DNA of 64,000 bases from an uncultured Aquimarina sp. GTDB lineage: Bacteria; Bacteroidota; Bacteroidia; Flavobacteriales; Flavobacteriaceae. Where the stretch lies: positions 744,001-808,000 of the forward strand of contig CANMSL010000001.1 of assembly GCA_947500505.1 (NCBI GenBank), written 5' to 3'. Positions within the stretch are counted from its first letter, which is position 1, and every line of letters starts with the position of its first letter. Shown piece by piece: positions 38,501 to 46,231 of the stretch. The notes under the pieces are model-generated. The model ran no database searches and had not been told where the DNA came from. It saw nothing but the letters and a program-made list of their open reading frames with translations. A program made the translations under genes and the position numbers.

Positions 38501-40855
38501 GCCAGAGATACTTTTCCGGATCCAACAAGTCCAACAGGTACTTCTTTCTGTGAAGATACAGCCACTATCGAAGTACGTCCACCGATTAATGATGTAGTCA
38601 TTACTGATGTTACACCAACTGGAGTCACATGTAATGAAGATACGGACGGAAGTATCGTTGTAACTGCAACAGGAACTGACGTGCCGCTTACGTATACCAT
38701 AACACCTGTAACAACAGGAGAAGAAAGTGACAGAACGGATGATCCAAACTTCACATTATTAGCACCTGGAGACTATATTATTACGGTATACGACAGATCT
38801 AATTGTTCAGATGCTTCAGGAATTATAAATGTTGCAGAGCCAAATCCTGTGACCATTATTGTAGATGATGTCACAGATACTACCTGTGCTGTTACTACGG
38901 CGGACGTTACCTTAACTGTAACATCAGACTTAGCTGCACCGTATACAGTAGAAGCAAGAGATGTTACATTGCGAGATGTGGTATCCACCCCTAGTAATCC
39001 TGTAGATGATGCTGATAGAGATATCTTTGTAAGACAAGAAACAACAAACGCTGCGGGTGTAGTCACCTTTACGGGACTACCTGAGGGTATTTATGAGTTT
39101 TTTGCAATCGACAGTAATAATTGTAGTTCGCAACGAACGGGATCTGTTGTCATCGATGCGCCAGATCAAATTACAGCGCAGTTAGATCTTGAAAATACGA
39201 ATATCGTATGTTTCGGAGATGCAACAGGATCGGTAAATTTAATAGCTACTACCGGAGGATTGGGTAATAATGTGTATTATTTGGATGTAGTGCCCGAGGA
39301 TACGACAATACCACCTTTTCCATTGGGACCACAAGGAGATCCTTTTTTCACAGATCTTCCGGCTGGTCAGTACACATATCGTATAGAAAGTGTTCCCGGT
39401 TCTGGATGTATGTTTTCACAGGGATTTGTAATCACACAGCCAGACACGCCGTTTGAAGCTCAAGCTGTACCTTCTAACATTACCTGTAATGGAGAAAATG
39501 ATGGTACAATAACAGTTACAGCTACAGGAGGTAATATAAATAATCCTTACAGATTCTCGTTATTTAATAGTGCGGGTGATCGAATATTTGAATTCGTTTC
39601 TGATGAAGTAGATAATACGGCTGGAATTCATGTTTTCGAGGATTTAACGGAGGATTTAACAGGCTATACTGTAATTGTGACGGATGGTTTAGGGTGTCCG
39701 GTTCAGATAGATAATTTAATCATAGAAGAACCTGATCCTATTATAATTACTCCTATAAGCTCTACTCCCGAAAGGTGTGCGGGTGATGAGAATGGTACAG
39801 CGACTTTCTCTATTACAGGAGGTACGCCAAACCCTGATGCGAGCCAACCTACCTATACGTATAGTATTAATGGTAGTCCTTTCTTACCGGTAACAGATCC
39901 TGCAAACTTATTACTGGAAGACCTTCCTTCAGGAGATAACACATTACTTATAAGAGACTTTAATGGTATTGCTTGTGAAACCCCTAGAATATTCCAGATT
40001 GAGCCGGGTGTTGTTCTAAACGCAGTACTTACGAATGTATTTGAATGTCCGGTTATTGACCCTATGACAGGTTCTGTCACCGATGAAATTTATTCTGTTC
40101 AATTTGTTTTAGGAGATGATTCGGTGGATACTGATATTATTTATACACTAATTGGTATTAACGGAACTCCGAATCCTATTCCAAACCAGAACACTACAGG
40201 AATATTTGAAAATATAGTACCAGGAGAATATGAAGGGACGATGGAGCATATTTCCGGTTGTGATTTTACCACTGACCCTATTGAGGTTGAAGAATATGAG
40301 CCACTAATTATTCCTGTGGCTCAGATGACCAATAATCCACAAGATCCTAATGAATATGAAATTATCGTATCTGGAGGAAGCGGAGATTATACATATTTTG
40401 TAGCAATAATTCCGGATGGATTAACGGTTAATGATTTAACGGATGCAGACTATAGAGAGCTAGACGATAATATATTCTCTATAGATGAGACCGCCGAGTA
40501 CGCGATAAGAGTTTTAGATAACATAGCGTGCGAAGCGATAGGTGTTCAGGAATTGACATATATCAATATTGTAATACCTAATTACTTCACTCCGGATGGA
40601 GATGGAACTAATGATGTATGGTATCCAAGACAAGATAGCCCGAATCCAGGTAGCGATCCTTTCTTCTTTAGTAATATGGAGGTAAAAGTTTTTGACAGGT
40701 ATGGTAGATTATTGGCTGAGTTTGTTGGAGAGCAGCAAGGTTGGGATGGTATTTATCAAGGTAGCGAATTACCATCTGGGGATTATTGGTTTACCATTAT
40801 CCTTAATGATATTGATAATAGAGAATTTACAGGTCACTTTACTTTATACAGATAA
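29510..40855 (+). CDS. sprB: mobile surface adhesin SprB homologue
   Basis: A 3781-residue secreted adhesin, 19 bp after sprD; F. johnsoniae SprB (about 6500 residues) travels along the cell surface during gliding. The N-terminal region carries a signal peptide (ILLLFLFGYTNIYSQ) after a 25-residue basic leader; the ATG for MKRIPQSSK further in is an alternative start. A conserved N-terminal region is followed by a DUF11-like segment (about 475-590, VFYDISIENVGNEDVTNVTI). Most of the rest is SprB-type and Ig-like repeats with the signature CNGxxDGxIxVTxxGG, e.g. ITCNGENDGTITVTATGG and GVTCNEDTDGSIVVTATG. It ends with a type B T9SS sorting domain: PNYFTPDGDGTNDVW, KVFDRYGRLLAEF, GWDGIYQGSELPSGDYWF. 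Confidence 0.9.
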   Translation: MSNNITLTSRLMKRIPQSSKQVLILLLFLFGYTNIYSQIPIRNPSGVPFQEVPGTNFNIRGELKMIGNNIISPNVLLNGTTRDPNDPFDQPSIENGSFREYAYIDIDGFVDENGDGVDDTFSSSSAVFERATTCGQIVYAGLYWSATYYDDTQVYFDHPDEGNVRDRDDYDPIYDRTTLGPDTRPPFNTIKIRPPGATTYTDILPADVRIIYDGYPGSVNNPNFGPNDTRPGVTANPSWPNIENAVVDMPYHCYADVTSILQGVANPDGEYFIANQRSSIGRISDTNSASSNDIAGGWVLVVIYEDQSLPFKYINSNNGVAAVSGSTGDVDFTYSGFTTVDPPLPVNARYGIGTYEGDQGIRGDRLRVEIPFGSNNFNNNLSANNAGEGNNLADNFFDSTITVDGANYLQREPDSENCLGFDVDIFDLQRDDTTNPIIANNQTAVNFRLISTGDKYQVFVNTFEVEIIAPEVVMTKRVLRADASEPSGFLDITDGDVNFNDEVFYDISIENVGNEDVTNVTIQDIIPVNVDFISFDLVDDGINPTFNAATFNPDGTVNTPASITLQIEDRVIQEGDPAIRFRFRVRVVADCASLRDACSNEIENVAISQYTGVESGITDGESSIVARDACNFNIVGASTFLINDDTCFNQAENARLCRGSVTLPGGGGFETYTWTREDDPSDPTFPRNTQDIVVTEEGTYVVIATSVDCRDTQRRFEVLPQSAPDNPIAQLIQNGDLDSNPNANGNVRICPSTSEELAEIFLCGSGVTVPLNSNLGAATVWERLVNGACPSVPRDPNCPTEDTTCDPEWQVVFTGNTLTLDPNNTALFPSGDASGEYRILTTVDGDCPEEIYFNVFQSNFDPVIAKVRDIICGTPGALEVTGTSSLYEYQLIRAGSPPVAVGGFQEETLFDNITVPGSYTVNAREIGSPLTACTFPSNSITINSINPDIDFDVTRQPSCATGDVNNTGDIEITVTGGLPTYRYRITGPTGFTPREITGSADPTAEFLDLLPGEYTLEAYADDDDSTTNCFATETLRIEEGDPFTVTITPVANLQCNPDFNPTPNPVPPGDSGPFDDDEYIAIVEVVITSTPASGNYQFSTNPDFSLTAFRIDPFDSSGGDTFRFRFNNTNLGTFTIYVRDAAPGAGCVTQGGTTINDAVIIEATASAIDPPCFNELGGISVNITNGTAPFTFLIDGAAATPATTPGSADGLGTYTFENIDPSTSPVVTAQNGGISCDIELPAVNFNVPDEIQITLGTITPLSCNANPNASIEVTSITGGSGNYEYSLDDPNGTYTPAPATPFTINNVVGAGAHVVYVRNVVTPPTPACRVSESFQIQPLAEVDLVEVTTGNLNCTAQTTEVTLSAQPATATYLFRVTPDPATGTGNTGFVATTSYTFENGTAYLVEARRTDSNCENNTTFTPADIPVSEIVNQRQTNPVSCNGGNDGAFEFTVTNSTVFNYTITGPGGTNITVNNNTTNPVVITGSPGTPIIVGTYTISITDTSLGAGSTGCTDTKTVTITQPDPITFTINPTNQDCATDLNEVSISNVSGGNGPTYTYQVSHPTNGTFGPVPATDAIDNIPNIPTGDPVPNYTVTVFDVTGTCSGEQPLTITPLTPLEAAIANTSDVCLDDGAVSLTVNINPNANGSTGTPGYTYTVSRDGTLVQNTTTLGSVSNFTTNVFSQSGNYEILLVDSEGCEVLLTETIAPLLTITAVLVNDLSCDPTTGADVEGEFELTISGGTANYDITFENTTTSTTGNVALGVTTTATPITFNSPDAGNYIFTVTDRAGSTGTRCVATDTGELTDRTTPTINAPDVDLLCEGGLGTVTITVTGPETEYFVLFDDNDATTTDTFVQTVSNQVQIPNLPAGIYNFIVRDSRGCRFPETVEVISPGPIVELSRIENPITCDDTVTPSTTRPGSISLTIEDRGALQYTYTLVDDSDVSSIPLIPSTNTSTPNPQVITNNTVLFEDVPAGQYYIFVEDINGCAERLGPFTVASDPSDLTIISTTVATCPDLVTLNVQVVDGVGPFIIEVFGPSGSLAGPDGPPLNGLPTSSGTPEERNHSVSNLPFNTTYEVVIEDTNTNCTYVQFVDPVPPPSMISLSDLEEFPISCNDGDLTTLPTDGAFDFTIDVITLGAGVTSVSWGVFNFGTGTPATGTDTTGSSGVGSDITVNVTDLPAGLYYVEVVEDDGTRCPVRVNFEIEVPDPIISTADNPRVAICDTEVAFSITTNGGTPTEGTITSEEGYRYSRVRRGDPVGPFTFDATTINDPFTIDPTDPLDLAWDIYTRDDNGCIEGPLEIDINVTPGPSIDVNPGFVSNPCALSDYTLTIQTSADPLALNSNGDIFYGYDDGVNPVTFDEAPPGNYTYTFPTPGTYTLIIRDNNGCTDTSLPITVFPRIEITAAFVTPPDCTTVPPLGVVETTVVSPGSGVANHTYSLLDAVTLLPVAGVVENPVGSGRFENVPAGSYVVRVEDSGMGDPGPPPVVCPFDTPVSIEAPTTPDIDTTTGVTDASCNVATPAPAPNTGLGDGRIEVSLVGGLDPTAAYQYAIVAAPGTGDVRPLQDSNIFNNLAPDTYTVRVEVTEPNGPGTTDDVLCFVEETYTVGSAPAIVLSVPAVTSFSCNPTDNSEQFPIITIDVSGGTLNTGGSYRVSYTRPAPLAPVVDEIVVDADAAPGIQFQTIGSVEGTYNFTFRDSNNCEISTSATVPPFNRLNNATVTVTAPGLTCAASEEVTISVEGGTTGDTFTFEEITGAGVTTQSAVPFDNNGATAVAETQAVFTLPNPADETRTYRFRITNDNTGCYVEVDHTVDRVDFLEVVAEQLNPERCFEDADGTIRITVSGYTFDDGTTITIGGGLDYVVIDPDTGVEVVDGGGLPIANSSGSLIMTTDPQTFDLPFGATQGDYIVSITQTDNPLCAADDSVVIQGPVELELIVPPFITTTCDIPLDNGSFTATTNGAQGTVTYTIIETGATSTDGTFTGLGPTDPTTPRTYTVVARDTFPDPTSPTGTSFCEDTATIEVRPPINDVVITDVTPTGVTCNEDTDGSIVVTATGTDVPLTYTITPVTTGEESDRTDDPNFTLLAPGDYIITVYDRSNCSDASGIINVAEPNPVTIIVDDVTDTTCAVTTADVTLTVTSDLAAPYTVEARDVTLRDVVSTPSNPVDDADRDIFVRQETTNAAGVVTFTGLPEGIYEFFAIDSNNCSSQRTGSVVIDAPDQITAQLDLENTNIVCFGDATGSVNLIATTGGLGNNVYYLDVVPEDTTIPPFPLGPQGDPFFTDLPAGQYTYRIESVPGSGCMFSQGFVITQPDTPFEAQAVPSNITCNGENDGTITVTATGGNINNPYRFSLFNSAGDRIFEFVSDEVDNTAGIHVFEDLTEDLTGYTVIVTDGLGCPVQIDNLIIEEPDPIIITPISSTPERCAGDENGTATFSITGGTPNPDASQPTYTYSINGSPFLPVTDPANLLLEDLPSGDNTLLIRDFNGIACETPRIFQIEPGVVLNAVLTNVFECPVIDPMTGSVTDEIYSVQFVLGDDSVDTDIIYTLIGINGTPNPIPNQNTTGIFENIVPGEYEGTMEHISGCDFTTDPIEVEEYEPLIIPVAQMTNNPQDPNEYEIIVSGGSGDYTYFVAIIPDGLTVNDLTDADYRELDDNIFSIDETAEYAIRVLDNIACEAIGVQELTYINIVIPNYFTPDGDGTNDVWYPRQDSPNPGSDPFFFSNMEVKVFDRYGRLLAEFVGEQQGWDGIYQGSELPSGDYWFTIILNDIDNREFTGHFTLYR

Positions 40856-40860
40856 CAAGT

Positions 40861-41841
40861 ATGAGAACGTACACAAGACATATGATGATGGTAGTTATTA
40901 CTTTATTAATAGCTACAGTGAGCAATAAGAGTTACGGCCAGGAGTTTTTTGCACCGGTTCAGAACCAGTATATTGCAGATAATCCATACTTAATCTCTAG
41001 TGCGTATGCTGGTATCGGTGACTGCTGGCAGGTTCGGGCATCAGGATTCGAGCAATGGGTGGATATAGCGGATGCTCCGGGCACTCAATCTATTTCTGTA
41101 GATGGACGGATATCAGATCGTTCGGGAGTAGGAGCTATATTGTTTAATGATCAAAATGGATTTACAACCCAAAAGGGTGTTCAATTATCTTTTGCACACC
41201 ACCTTACATTAAATGAATATACAAACCAATATTTATCGTTTGGTATCAGTTATAAGTTTACCCAGTTCGGTATTGATACTTCCGAATTTAATGATGGTGA
41301 TCCTAATCAACCACCTAGTCAGTCTTTAGAGAATGTAACAGTAAACAATTCCAATTTTGATATTGGTGTTTTATACCGCTTAGGAAGATTTTTCTTAAGT
41401 GCTAATGCTGTAAATTTATTACAGAAGCAGATAGATGACTTTAATCCTACAGAACCGTCATCAATACAGAATTATTATGTGTATTCCGGATATACATTTT
41501 ATGACCGTTTTAGTGATATAGAGGTAGAGCCGTCAGTTTTGTATCAAAACTTTGCAGGTGATGGAAGAAGTACGGCAGATTTAAATTTAAAGGTAAGAAA
41601 ACTTCATAGAGGCGATTACTACTGGGCAGGAATAAGCCTGAGATCCTTGGTAGATCAGGATTTTAAACCGCTTTCTGTATCCCCAATGATTGGAATAAAG
41701 AAATCCAACTTTTATGTAGCTTATGGGTATCAGGTAAATGTAAATGAGGTATTTGATGCCAGTAATGCGGCAGGTTCCCATATGATTACGTTAGGTATAG
41801 ACTTTGGTTGTAGACAAAGTAAGTGTGGATGTACGTATTAA
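40861..41841 (+). CDS. sprF: PorP/SprF family type IX secretion system membrane protein
   Basis: A 326-residue outer-membrane beta-barrel protein 5 bp after sprB. A signal peptide covers about residues 1-26 (MMMVVITLLIATVSNKSYGQ). The family start FFAPVQNQYIADNPYLISSAYAG (the 'NPALAG' region) and repeated amphipathic strands such as SFGISYKFTQFGID and FYVAYGYQVNVN are visible. In F. johnsoniae SprF is needed for secretion of SprB to the surface, and such PorP/SprF-type proteins bind the type B signal of their partner; its location right after sprB supports that role. The Cys-rich C-terminus GCRQSKCGCTY is unusual for a barrel end. Confidence 0.9.
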   Translation: MRTYTRHMMMVVITLLIATVSNKSYGQEFFAPVQNQYIADNPYLISSAYAGIGDCWQVRASGFEQWVDIADAPGTQSISVDGRISDRSGVGAILFNDQNGFTTQKGVQLSFAHHLTLNEYTNQYLSFGISYKFTQFGIDTSEFNDGDPNQPPSQSLENVTVNNSNFDIGVLYRLGRFFLSANAVNLLQKQIDDFNPTEPSSIQNYYVYSGYTFYDRFSDIEVEPSVLYQNFAGDGRSTADLNLKVRKLHRGDYYWAGISLRSLVDQDFKPLSVSPMIGIKKSNFYVAYGYQVNVNEVFDASNAAGSHMITLGIDFGCRQSKCGCTY

Positions 41842-42142
41842 GCAGTAGGTGATATTAAGTTAATTTTTCTCGAAGAGCGCTTTTTTATACGAAAACATTT
41901 AAAAGTTGTAATTTTTCTTAAATTTAATTGACTGCAAACAAAATGTAAATTCTCAGTAAAGTTTAATAGAAACTATTCATAAAAATGGTTACTCGTTTTC
42001 GTTATACGATAAGAGGTTAAAATATGGTAATTGTAATGCAGCTAATTTTGTTTCCGTAAAATTTCCATTGTTGATAGTTATTTTTAAACATGTACTATTA
42101 CTATAACCAATAAAAGAATAAAGAAACCTATAGTTCTTATAC
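41842..42142. other. spacer after sprF
   Basis: About 300 bp, AT-rich, with no coding frame or clear signal before the shared terminator. Confidence 0.4.
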
Positions 42143-42172
42143 AAAAAACCATCGCATTTGCGATGGTTTTTT
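42143..42172. terminator. bidirectional terminator between sprF and the CAP gene
   Basis: AAAAAACCATCGCA and TGCGATGGTTTTTT form a 14-bp stem with a tiny loop; A and T tracts on both sides serve the convergent genes. Confidence 0.85.
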
Positions 42173-42194
42173 GTAAAATTTTAGTGTTGTTAAA

Positions 42195-42686
42195 TTAATC
42201 TCGAACTCTAAAAATAATTGTAGTATAATATAGCTTTCCGCTTTCATCTTTGATGGCTCCAACACCTATTTTTTGATAATTGCCTATTAAAATTCTATTG
42301 GTGCTAGGTGAATCCACCCACTGCTCAAATAAGGAGACAGTATCATAGAATCTAGAATTAAATTCTAAAACGGCAGAGGCATTCTCAGTCTCTCGAAGAA
42401 TAGATTCGCGTTCCTCGTTTTTTTCAATACTAAGTTCCTCATTTTCAGACATATATCTTGCATGTTCTGTGGCTAAGTTTTGAGCGGTTTCATTAATTTC
42501 TAGTGGATCGAGAGAATTTTCTATCCTATAATTATTAACTAAATCAATAATACTTCGAGAAGCTGATTCTTCATTACCATTAATCGCCAAGAGAGAATCC
42601 TGATTACTACTGTCATCGGTTGAACAAGAATTCAAAAAAAATAGGATAGCAACCATCCATAAACTTGGAATAACATTTTTTTTCAT
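42195..42686 (-). CDS. CAP domain (SCP/PR-1-like) lipoprotein
   Basis: 163 residues. Lipoprotein signal MKKNVIPSLWMVAILFFLNSC with the lipobox around LNSC. The mature part matches the CAP fold: SIIDLVNNYRIENSLDPLEINETAQNLATEHARYMSE, with the conserved helix and HAR motif, then VSLFEQWVDSPSTNRILIGNYQKIGVGAI, ending in a beta strand (KLYYTTIIFRV). Bacterial CAP proteins are secreted, but biochemical roles differ. It converges on sprF. Confidence 0.85.
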   Translation of the reverse strand: MKKNVIPSLWMVAILFFLNSCSTDDSSNQDSLLAINGNEESASRSIIDLVNNYRIENSLDPLEINETAQNLATEHARYMSENEELSIEKNEERESILRETENASAVLEFNSRFYDTVSLFEQWVDSPSTNRILIGNYQKIGVGAIKDESGKLYYTTIIFRVRD

Positions 42687-42846
42687 AATATTTTTAATTT
42701 GGGGCTTATGTTAAAATTAAGAAAAATATCACTAATTACAAAAATGTAAATTGACACATGTTAATTCTTTATTCATTGATTATAATTTTATAAGCGAAAA
42801 ATTTCCGGAAGTATTACTTTTTTTTATAGAAGTGAATATTATAAGG

Positions 42847-43245
42847 TTAAATAGATATAATATATAACCCAAATACAGCAACTATAAAATAACAAGTGAT
42901 TGTTAACGCTCCTTGGTAATCTTTCGCGACACGCTGTCCAAAAAGAAGCATTAAAAGCGTGATACAGGCAGAAAACATTGCCCCGATAGCAAAACCTTTT
43001 TGGTTATCAACAATCAAATGATAAATACCCATAACACAAAAGATGGCAGTAACAATTTCTATAATAAGAATGGTAGCAAGAAGTAATGGAACAATAGTCC
43101 CCAAAAAGGTAGCTGAAAAATGATCCGTTAACCAGCTTAGGTTCCCTTTCCAATCTGTAATTTTATCAATTCCTGATTGTAAAAAAGTAATAAGTAAAAA
43201 AAGTAAAATTGTGATAGGAACCAAGTGAGTCATAAAGTTATCCAT
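42847..43245 (-). CDS. DoxX-like four-helix membrane protein
   Basis: 132 residues with four membrane helices (about 9-25, 47-70, 85-103, 112-131). QSGIDKITDWKGNLSWLTDHF after the first helix is typical of DoxX/DoxD-like proteins in Bacteroidota. The family's biochemical role is unsettled; quinone- or thiol-linked redox roles have been proposed for some members. It lies 81 bp downstream of holB on the same strand. Confidence 0.75.
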   Translation of the reverse strand: MDNFMTHLVPITILLFLLITFLQSGIDKITDWKGNLSWLTDHFSATFLGTIVPLLLATILIIEIVTAIFCVMGIYHLIVDNQKGFAIGAMFSACITLLMLLFGQRVAKDYQGALTITCYFIVAVFGLYIISI

Positions 43246-43326
43246 AAAGTCGGGTTTAGTGTTAAAATAAATTGCAGGTTCTAAAACTCATAGTCAAGAA
43301 TAAGATAAAAAAGTAACAATTAAAGC

Positions 43327-44481
43327 CTACACAGCCTTTTTATGAAGCAGTCGTGTTAATTTGATAGATAAGTCTGTCAAAATGATTTTCGCGTTACCAT
43401 TGCGTTCTATATGATAAATTGCATCCTGAAGTTCATTATTGATGTCCATAATATTAGCTCCATGAATAAATGGAGCAAAATTTTGAAGCTTAAAGCCATT
43501 CGTTTTAGGTTCTAAAAACACAAGATCTTCTGCGCCGTAATTTAACAATAACGCTTGTCTGAAAAAATCAAGACAATAGTTCAAAAATTTCTTTTGTGTT
43601 TCTCTTCCCGAACCGGCAATAGATTCACTCCAGTTAATTAAATCATTCACCGCAGATTTATTACCTTTTGCTCTAAAAGCCGTTCGTACCCATTGTATAA
43701 ACCAATCTTCGAACTGCTCATCACCACCATCGTGATGTAATAAGTGTAATGCTTTGCTATAATCGCCATTGGCCTGATGTGCAATTTTTAGAGCTTCAGC
43801 GTCAGTAATGCCTTCAGATTTTTTTATTGCATCCTTGATCACCTGTTCGCCCAAAGGAGGAAAATGCAGAACCTGACATCGGGAGCGTATGGTTTGTATC
43901 AATTGTTCTTCATCTTCGGTTATAAGAATAAAAACTGTCTTTTCCGGCGGTTCTTCAATGAGCTTCAATAATTTGTTAGACGCAGCTATATTCATCTTAT
44001 CCGCCATCCATATCAGCATTACTTTATAACCGCCTTCGTAACTTTTTAAAGATAATTTTTTAACAACGTCTAATGCTTCATCCACACCGATCTGACCTTG
44101 CTTTTTTTCTATTCCCAATAGAAGATACCAATCAAAAATACTTCCATAAGGGTTTTCCTTTACAAAAGTTCTCCATTCTTCGGCAAAATGATTGGCTGTA
44201 GGATGCTTTTTTACTTTATCATTAGTAGCAACAGGATAAGCAAAATGTAAATCGGGATGTGCCAGATGATCAAATTTTACATTACAAGATGGAGTACCTC
44301 CAGTGTTTTCACCATTCTTGTTTTGACATAAAATATACTGAGCATATGCAACAGCCATTGGCAAAGTACCACTACCGTTAGGTCCGACAAAAAGTTGTGC
44401 GTGCGGTATACGACCACGTTCTACACTGGTAGTCAGGTAGCTTTTGATATGCGTGAGCCCTAAGATTTCAGAAAAAAGCAT
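43327..44481 (-). CDS. holB: DNA polymerase III subunit delta'
   Basis: Clamp-loader subunit of the replicative polymerase. I place the start at 44481 (MLFSEILGLTHIKSYLTTSV) rather than 44499, since FxxIxGL is the normal delta' beginning; this gives 384 residues. HAQLFVGPNGSGTLPMA is a degenerate P-loop, as usual for the non-hydrolysing delta' subunit. SYEGGYKVMLIWMADKMNIAASNKLLKLIEEPP is the conserved 'KaaANALLKtLEEPP' region, and TIRSRCQVLHF is the SRC motif. It is divergent from pgk across a spacer with an inverted repeat. Confidence 0.93.
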   Translation of the reverse strand: MLFSEILGLTHIKSYLTTSVERGRIPHAQLFVGPNGSGTLPMAVAYAQYILCQNKNGENTGGTPSCNVKFDHLAHPDLHFAYPVATNDKVKKHPTANHFAEEWRTFVKENPYGSIFDWYLLLGIEKKQGQIGVDEALDVVKKLSLKSYEGGYKVMLIWMADKMNIAASNKLLKLIEEPPEKTVFILITEDEEQLIQTIRSRCQVLHFPPLGEQVIKDAIKKSEGITDAEALKIAHQANGDYSKALHLLHHDGGDEQFEDWFIQWVRTAFRAKGNKSAVNDLINWSESIAGSGRETQKKFLNYCLDFFRQALLLNYGAEDLVFLEPKTNGFKLQNFAPFIHGANIMDINNELQDAIYHIERNGNAKIILTDLSIKLTRLLHKKAV

Positions 44482-44528
44482 AAAGCAAATATAATTCAAT
44501 AATGTACAATATCGATAGAGGAGTTTAT

Positions 44529-44663
44529 GAAGTGGTTTAAACTTTTTTGATTCAGGCGGGAAATAGTATTTTTTTGATCAGTTGAAGTGTTTTTTGCACT
44601 TCATAGTAACGTTAAGAAGTAGGAAAAAGATAAAAATTAAGTGAAAAAAGTTTAAATCACTTC
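44529..44663. repeat. long imperfect inverted repeat with inner hairpin between holB and pgk
   Basis: GAAGTGGTTTAAACTTTTTT at 44529-44548 is repeated inverted at 44644-44663 with one mismatch. Between the arms lies a further hairpin GAAGTG-N7-CACTTC (44584-44602) with the same hexamer at its base. The holB-pgk spacer (44482-44824) holds nothing else I can assign. It may be a regulatory site or a degraded mobile element. Confidence 0.6.
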
Positions 44664-44824
44664 TATATATAAATACGATGTGATTTTTTCATTGAAAAGC
44701 ATCTTTTGGTTAAAAATCGTTAAAAGTGGAAGTTTACAGAAAAAACCGCAGACTTTTTCGGATAGTATTCGGTGTTTTTGAGGAAATAGAATTATTTTCG
44801 TTTGCGAAAAATCAATCCAATTCG

Positions 44825-46012
44825 ATGAAGACAATCCATGATTTCAATTTTGAAGATAAAAAAGCATTAATCAGAGTAGATTTTAATGTACCATTAGATG
44901 AAAGTTTTAACGTAACAGATGATACCAGAATTCAGGCTGCAAAACCAACAATTATAAAAGTTTTGGAAGACGGCGGAAGTGCAGTCTTAATGTCTCATTT
45001 AGGTCGCCCAAAAGGAGTGCAGGATGAATTTTCATTAAAACATATTGTGGATAAGGTTTCCGATGTGATTGGTGTGCAGATAAAGTTTGTAAGTGATTGT
45101 GTTGGTCAGGAGGCAGAAGATGCAGTGGCACAAGTAAACCCCGGTGAAGTAGTATTATTAGAAAATTTAAGGTTTCATAAAGAGGAAACCTCTGGTGATA
45201 CCGGATTTGCAGAACAATTATCAAAACTAGGGGATATCTATGTAAATGATGCTTTTGGTACGGCACACAGAGCACACGCGTCTACAACAATAGTAGCACA
45301 GTTTTTTCCTGAAAATAAATGCTTTGGAAGCCTTTTGGCAAAGGAAATAGAAAGTATCAATAAAGTGTTGAAGAGCGGAGAAAAACCAGTTACCGCAGTG
45401 TTAGGAGGATCTAAGGTTTCTTCAAAAATTACAATTATAGAAAATATTCTCGATAAAGTGGATCATCTTATCGTAGGCGGTGGAATGACCTATACCTTTA
45501 TCAAAGCACAAGGAGGACAAATAGGAGATTCTATTTGCGAAGATGATAAGCAGGACCTAGCTTTAGACATTCTAAAAAAAGCAAAAGAAAAAGGAGTGCA
45601 GATACATCTTCCGGTAGATGTTATCGGAGCAGATGCTTTTGATAACAATGCCAATACCAAGGCAATGAGCGTAGATGCTATTCCTGATGGATGGCAGGGA
45701 TTAGATGCAGGACCTGAAACGCTAAAGAATTTTCATGAAGTAATAATGAATTCTAGAACCATACTTTGGAATGGGCCACTTGGAGTTTTTGAGATGGAAA
45801 ATTTTGCCAACGGAACGATAACACTTGGGCACTCTATCGCAGAAGCTACAGAAAATGGAGCATTTTCTCTTGTAGGTGGTGGCGATTCTGTTGCTGCAGT
45901 AAAACAGTTCGGATTTGGAGATAAAGTAAGCTATGTTTCTACAGGTGGAGGGGCTATGTTAGAAAGCCTGGAAGGAAAAACGCTGCCTGGTATTGCTGCT
46001 ATAGGAAGTTAA
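44825..46012 (+). CDS. pgk: phosphoglycerate kinase
   Basis: Glycolytic enzyme transferring phosphate from 1,3-bisphosphoglycerate to ADP. The start is set at ATG 44825 ([20 protein letters not shown]), giving 395 residues as usual; an open frame to 44726 adds 33 unrelated residues. Signatures: [10 protein letters not shown] near residue 16, [10 protein letters not shown] near 59, ENLRFHKEE near 112, [11 protein letters not shown] near 198, [17 protein letters not shown] near 319, and the C-terminal GGGDSVAAV and [13 protein letters not shown]. Confidence 0.97.
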   Translation: MKTIHDFNFEDKKALIRVDFNVPLDESFNVTDDTRIQAAKPTIIKVLEDGGSAVLMSHLGRPKGVQDEFSLKHIVDKVSDVIGVQIKFVSDCVGQEAEDAVAQVNPGEVVLLENLRFHKEETSGDTGFAEQLSKLGDIYVNDAFGTAHRAHASTTIVAQFFPENKCFGSLLAKEIESINKVLKSGEKPVTAVLGGSKVSSKITIIENILDKVDHLIVGGGMTYTFIKAQGGQIGDSICEDDKQDLALDILKKAKEKGVQIHLPVDVIGADAFDNNANTKAMSVDAIPDGWQGLDAGPETLKNFHEVIMNSRTILWNGPLGVFEMENFANGTITLGHSIAEATENGAFSLVGGGDSVAAVKQFGFGDKVSYVSTGGGAMLESLEGKTLPGIAAIGS

Positions 46013-46063
46013 CAAAAGCTGCAAATTTCTGTAAGAAAAGTCTTAATAAATACGAAAGTTATT

Positions 46064-46090
46064 AAAAATCAGTCGGTTTGACTGATTTTT
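46064..46090 (+). terminator. terminator after pgk
   Basis: AAAAATCAGTC and GACTGATTTTT pair around GGTTT and continue into T residues, 50 bp past the pgk stop. Confidence 0.82.
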
Positions 46091-46231
46091 TTATGTTTTT
46101 AACTTGTTGATTTTTTGGATTTTAGAAAAAAAATGCGATTTTCGCAGCAGTGTTGTTGATAACTTGTTGAAACGTCGCACTAATTACTCCAAAATATCTG
46201 TTAGTTTGAATAATTGTAAACAATATCCGAA

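Noticed and set aside
29735..40080. Many minus-strand open frames of 70-190 residues inside sprB
   Set aside because: They lie antisense to a continuous secreted-adhesin frame, have no signals of their own and show compositions expected from reverse reading of Thr/Asn/Gly-rich repeats.
44726..44824. N-terminal extension of pgk
   Set aside because: The 33 extra residues start at GTG, are unlike any phosphoglycerate kinase and precede a perfectly placed ATG.
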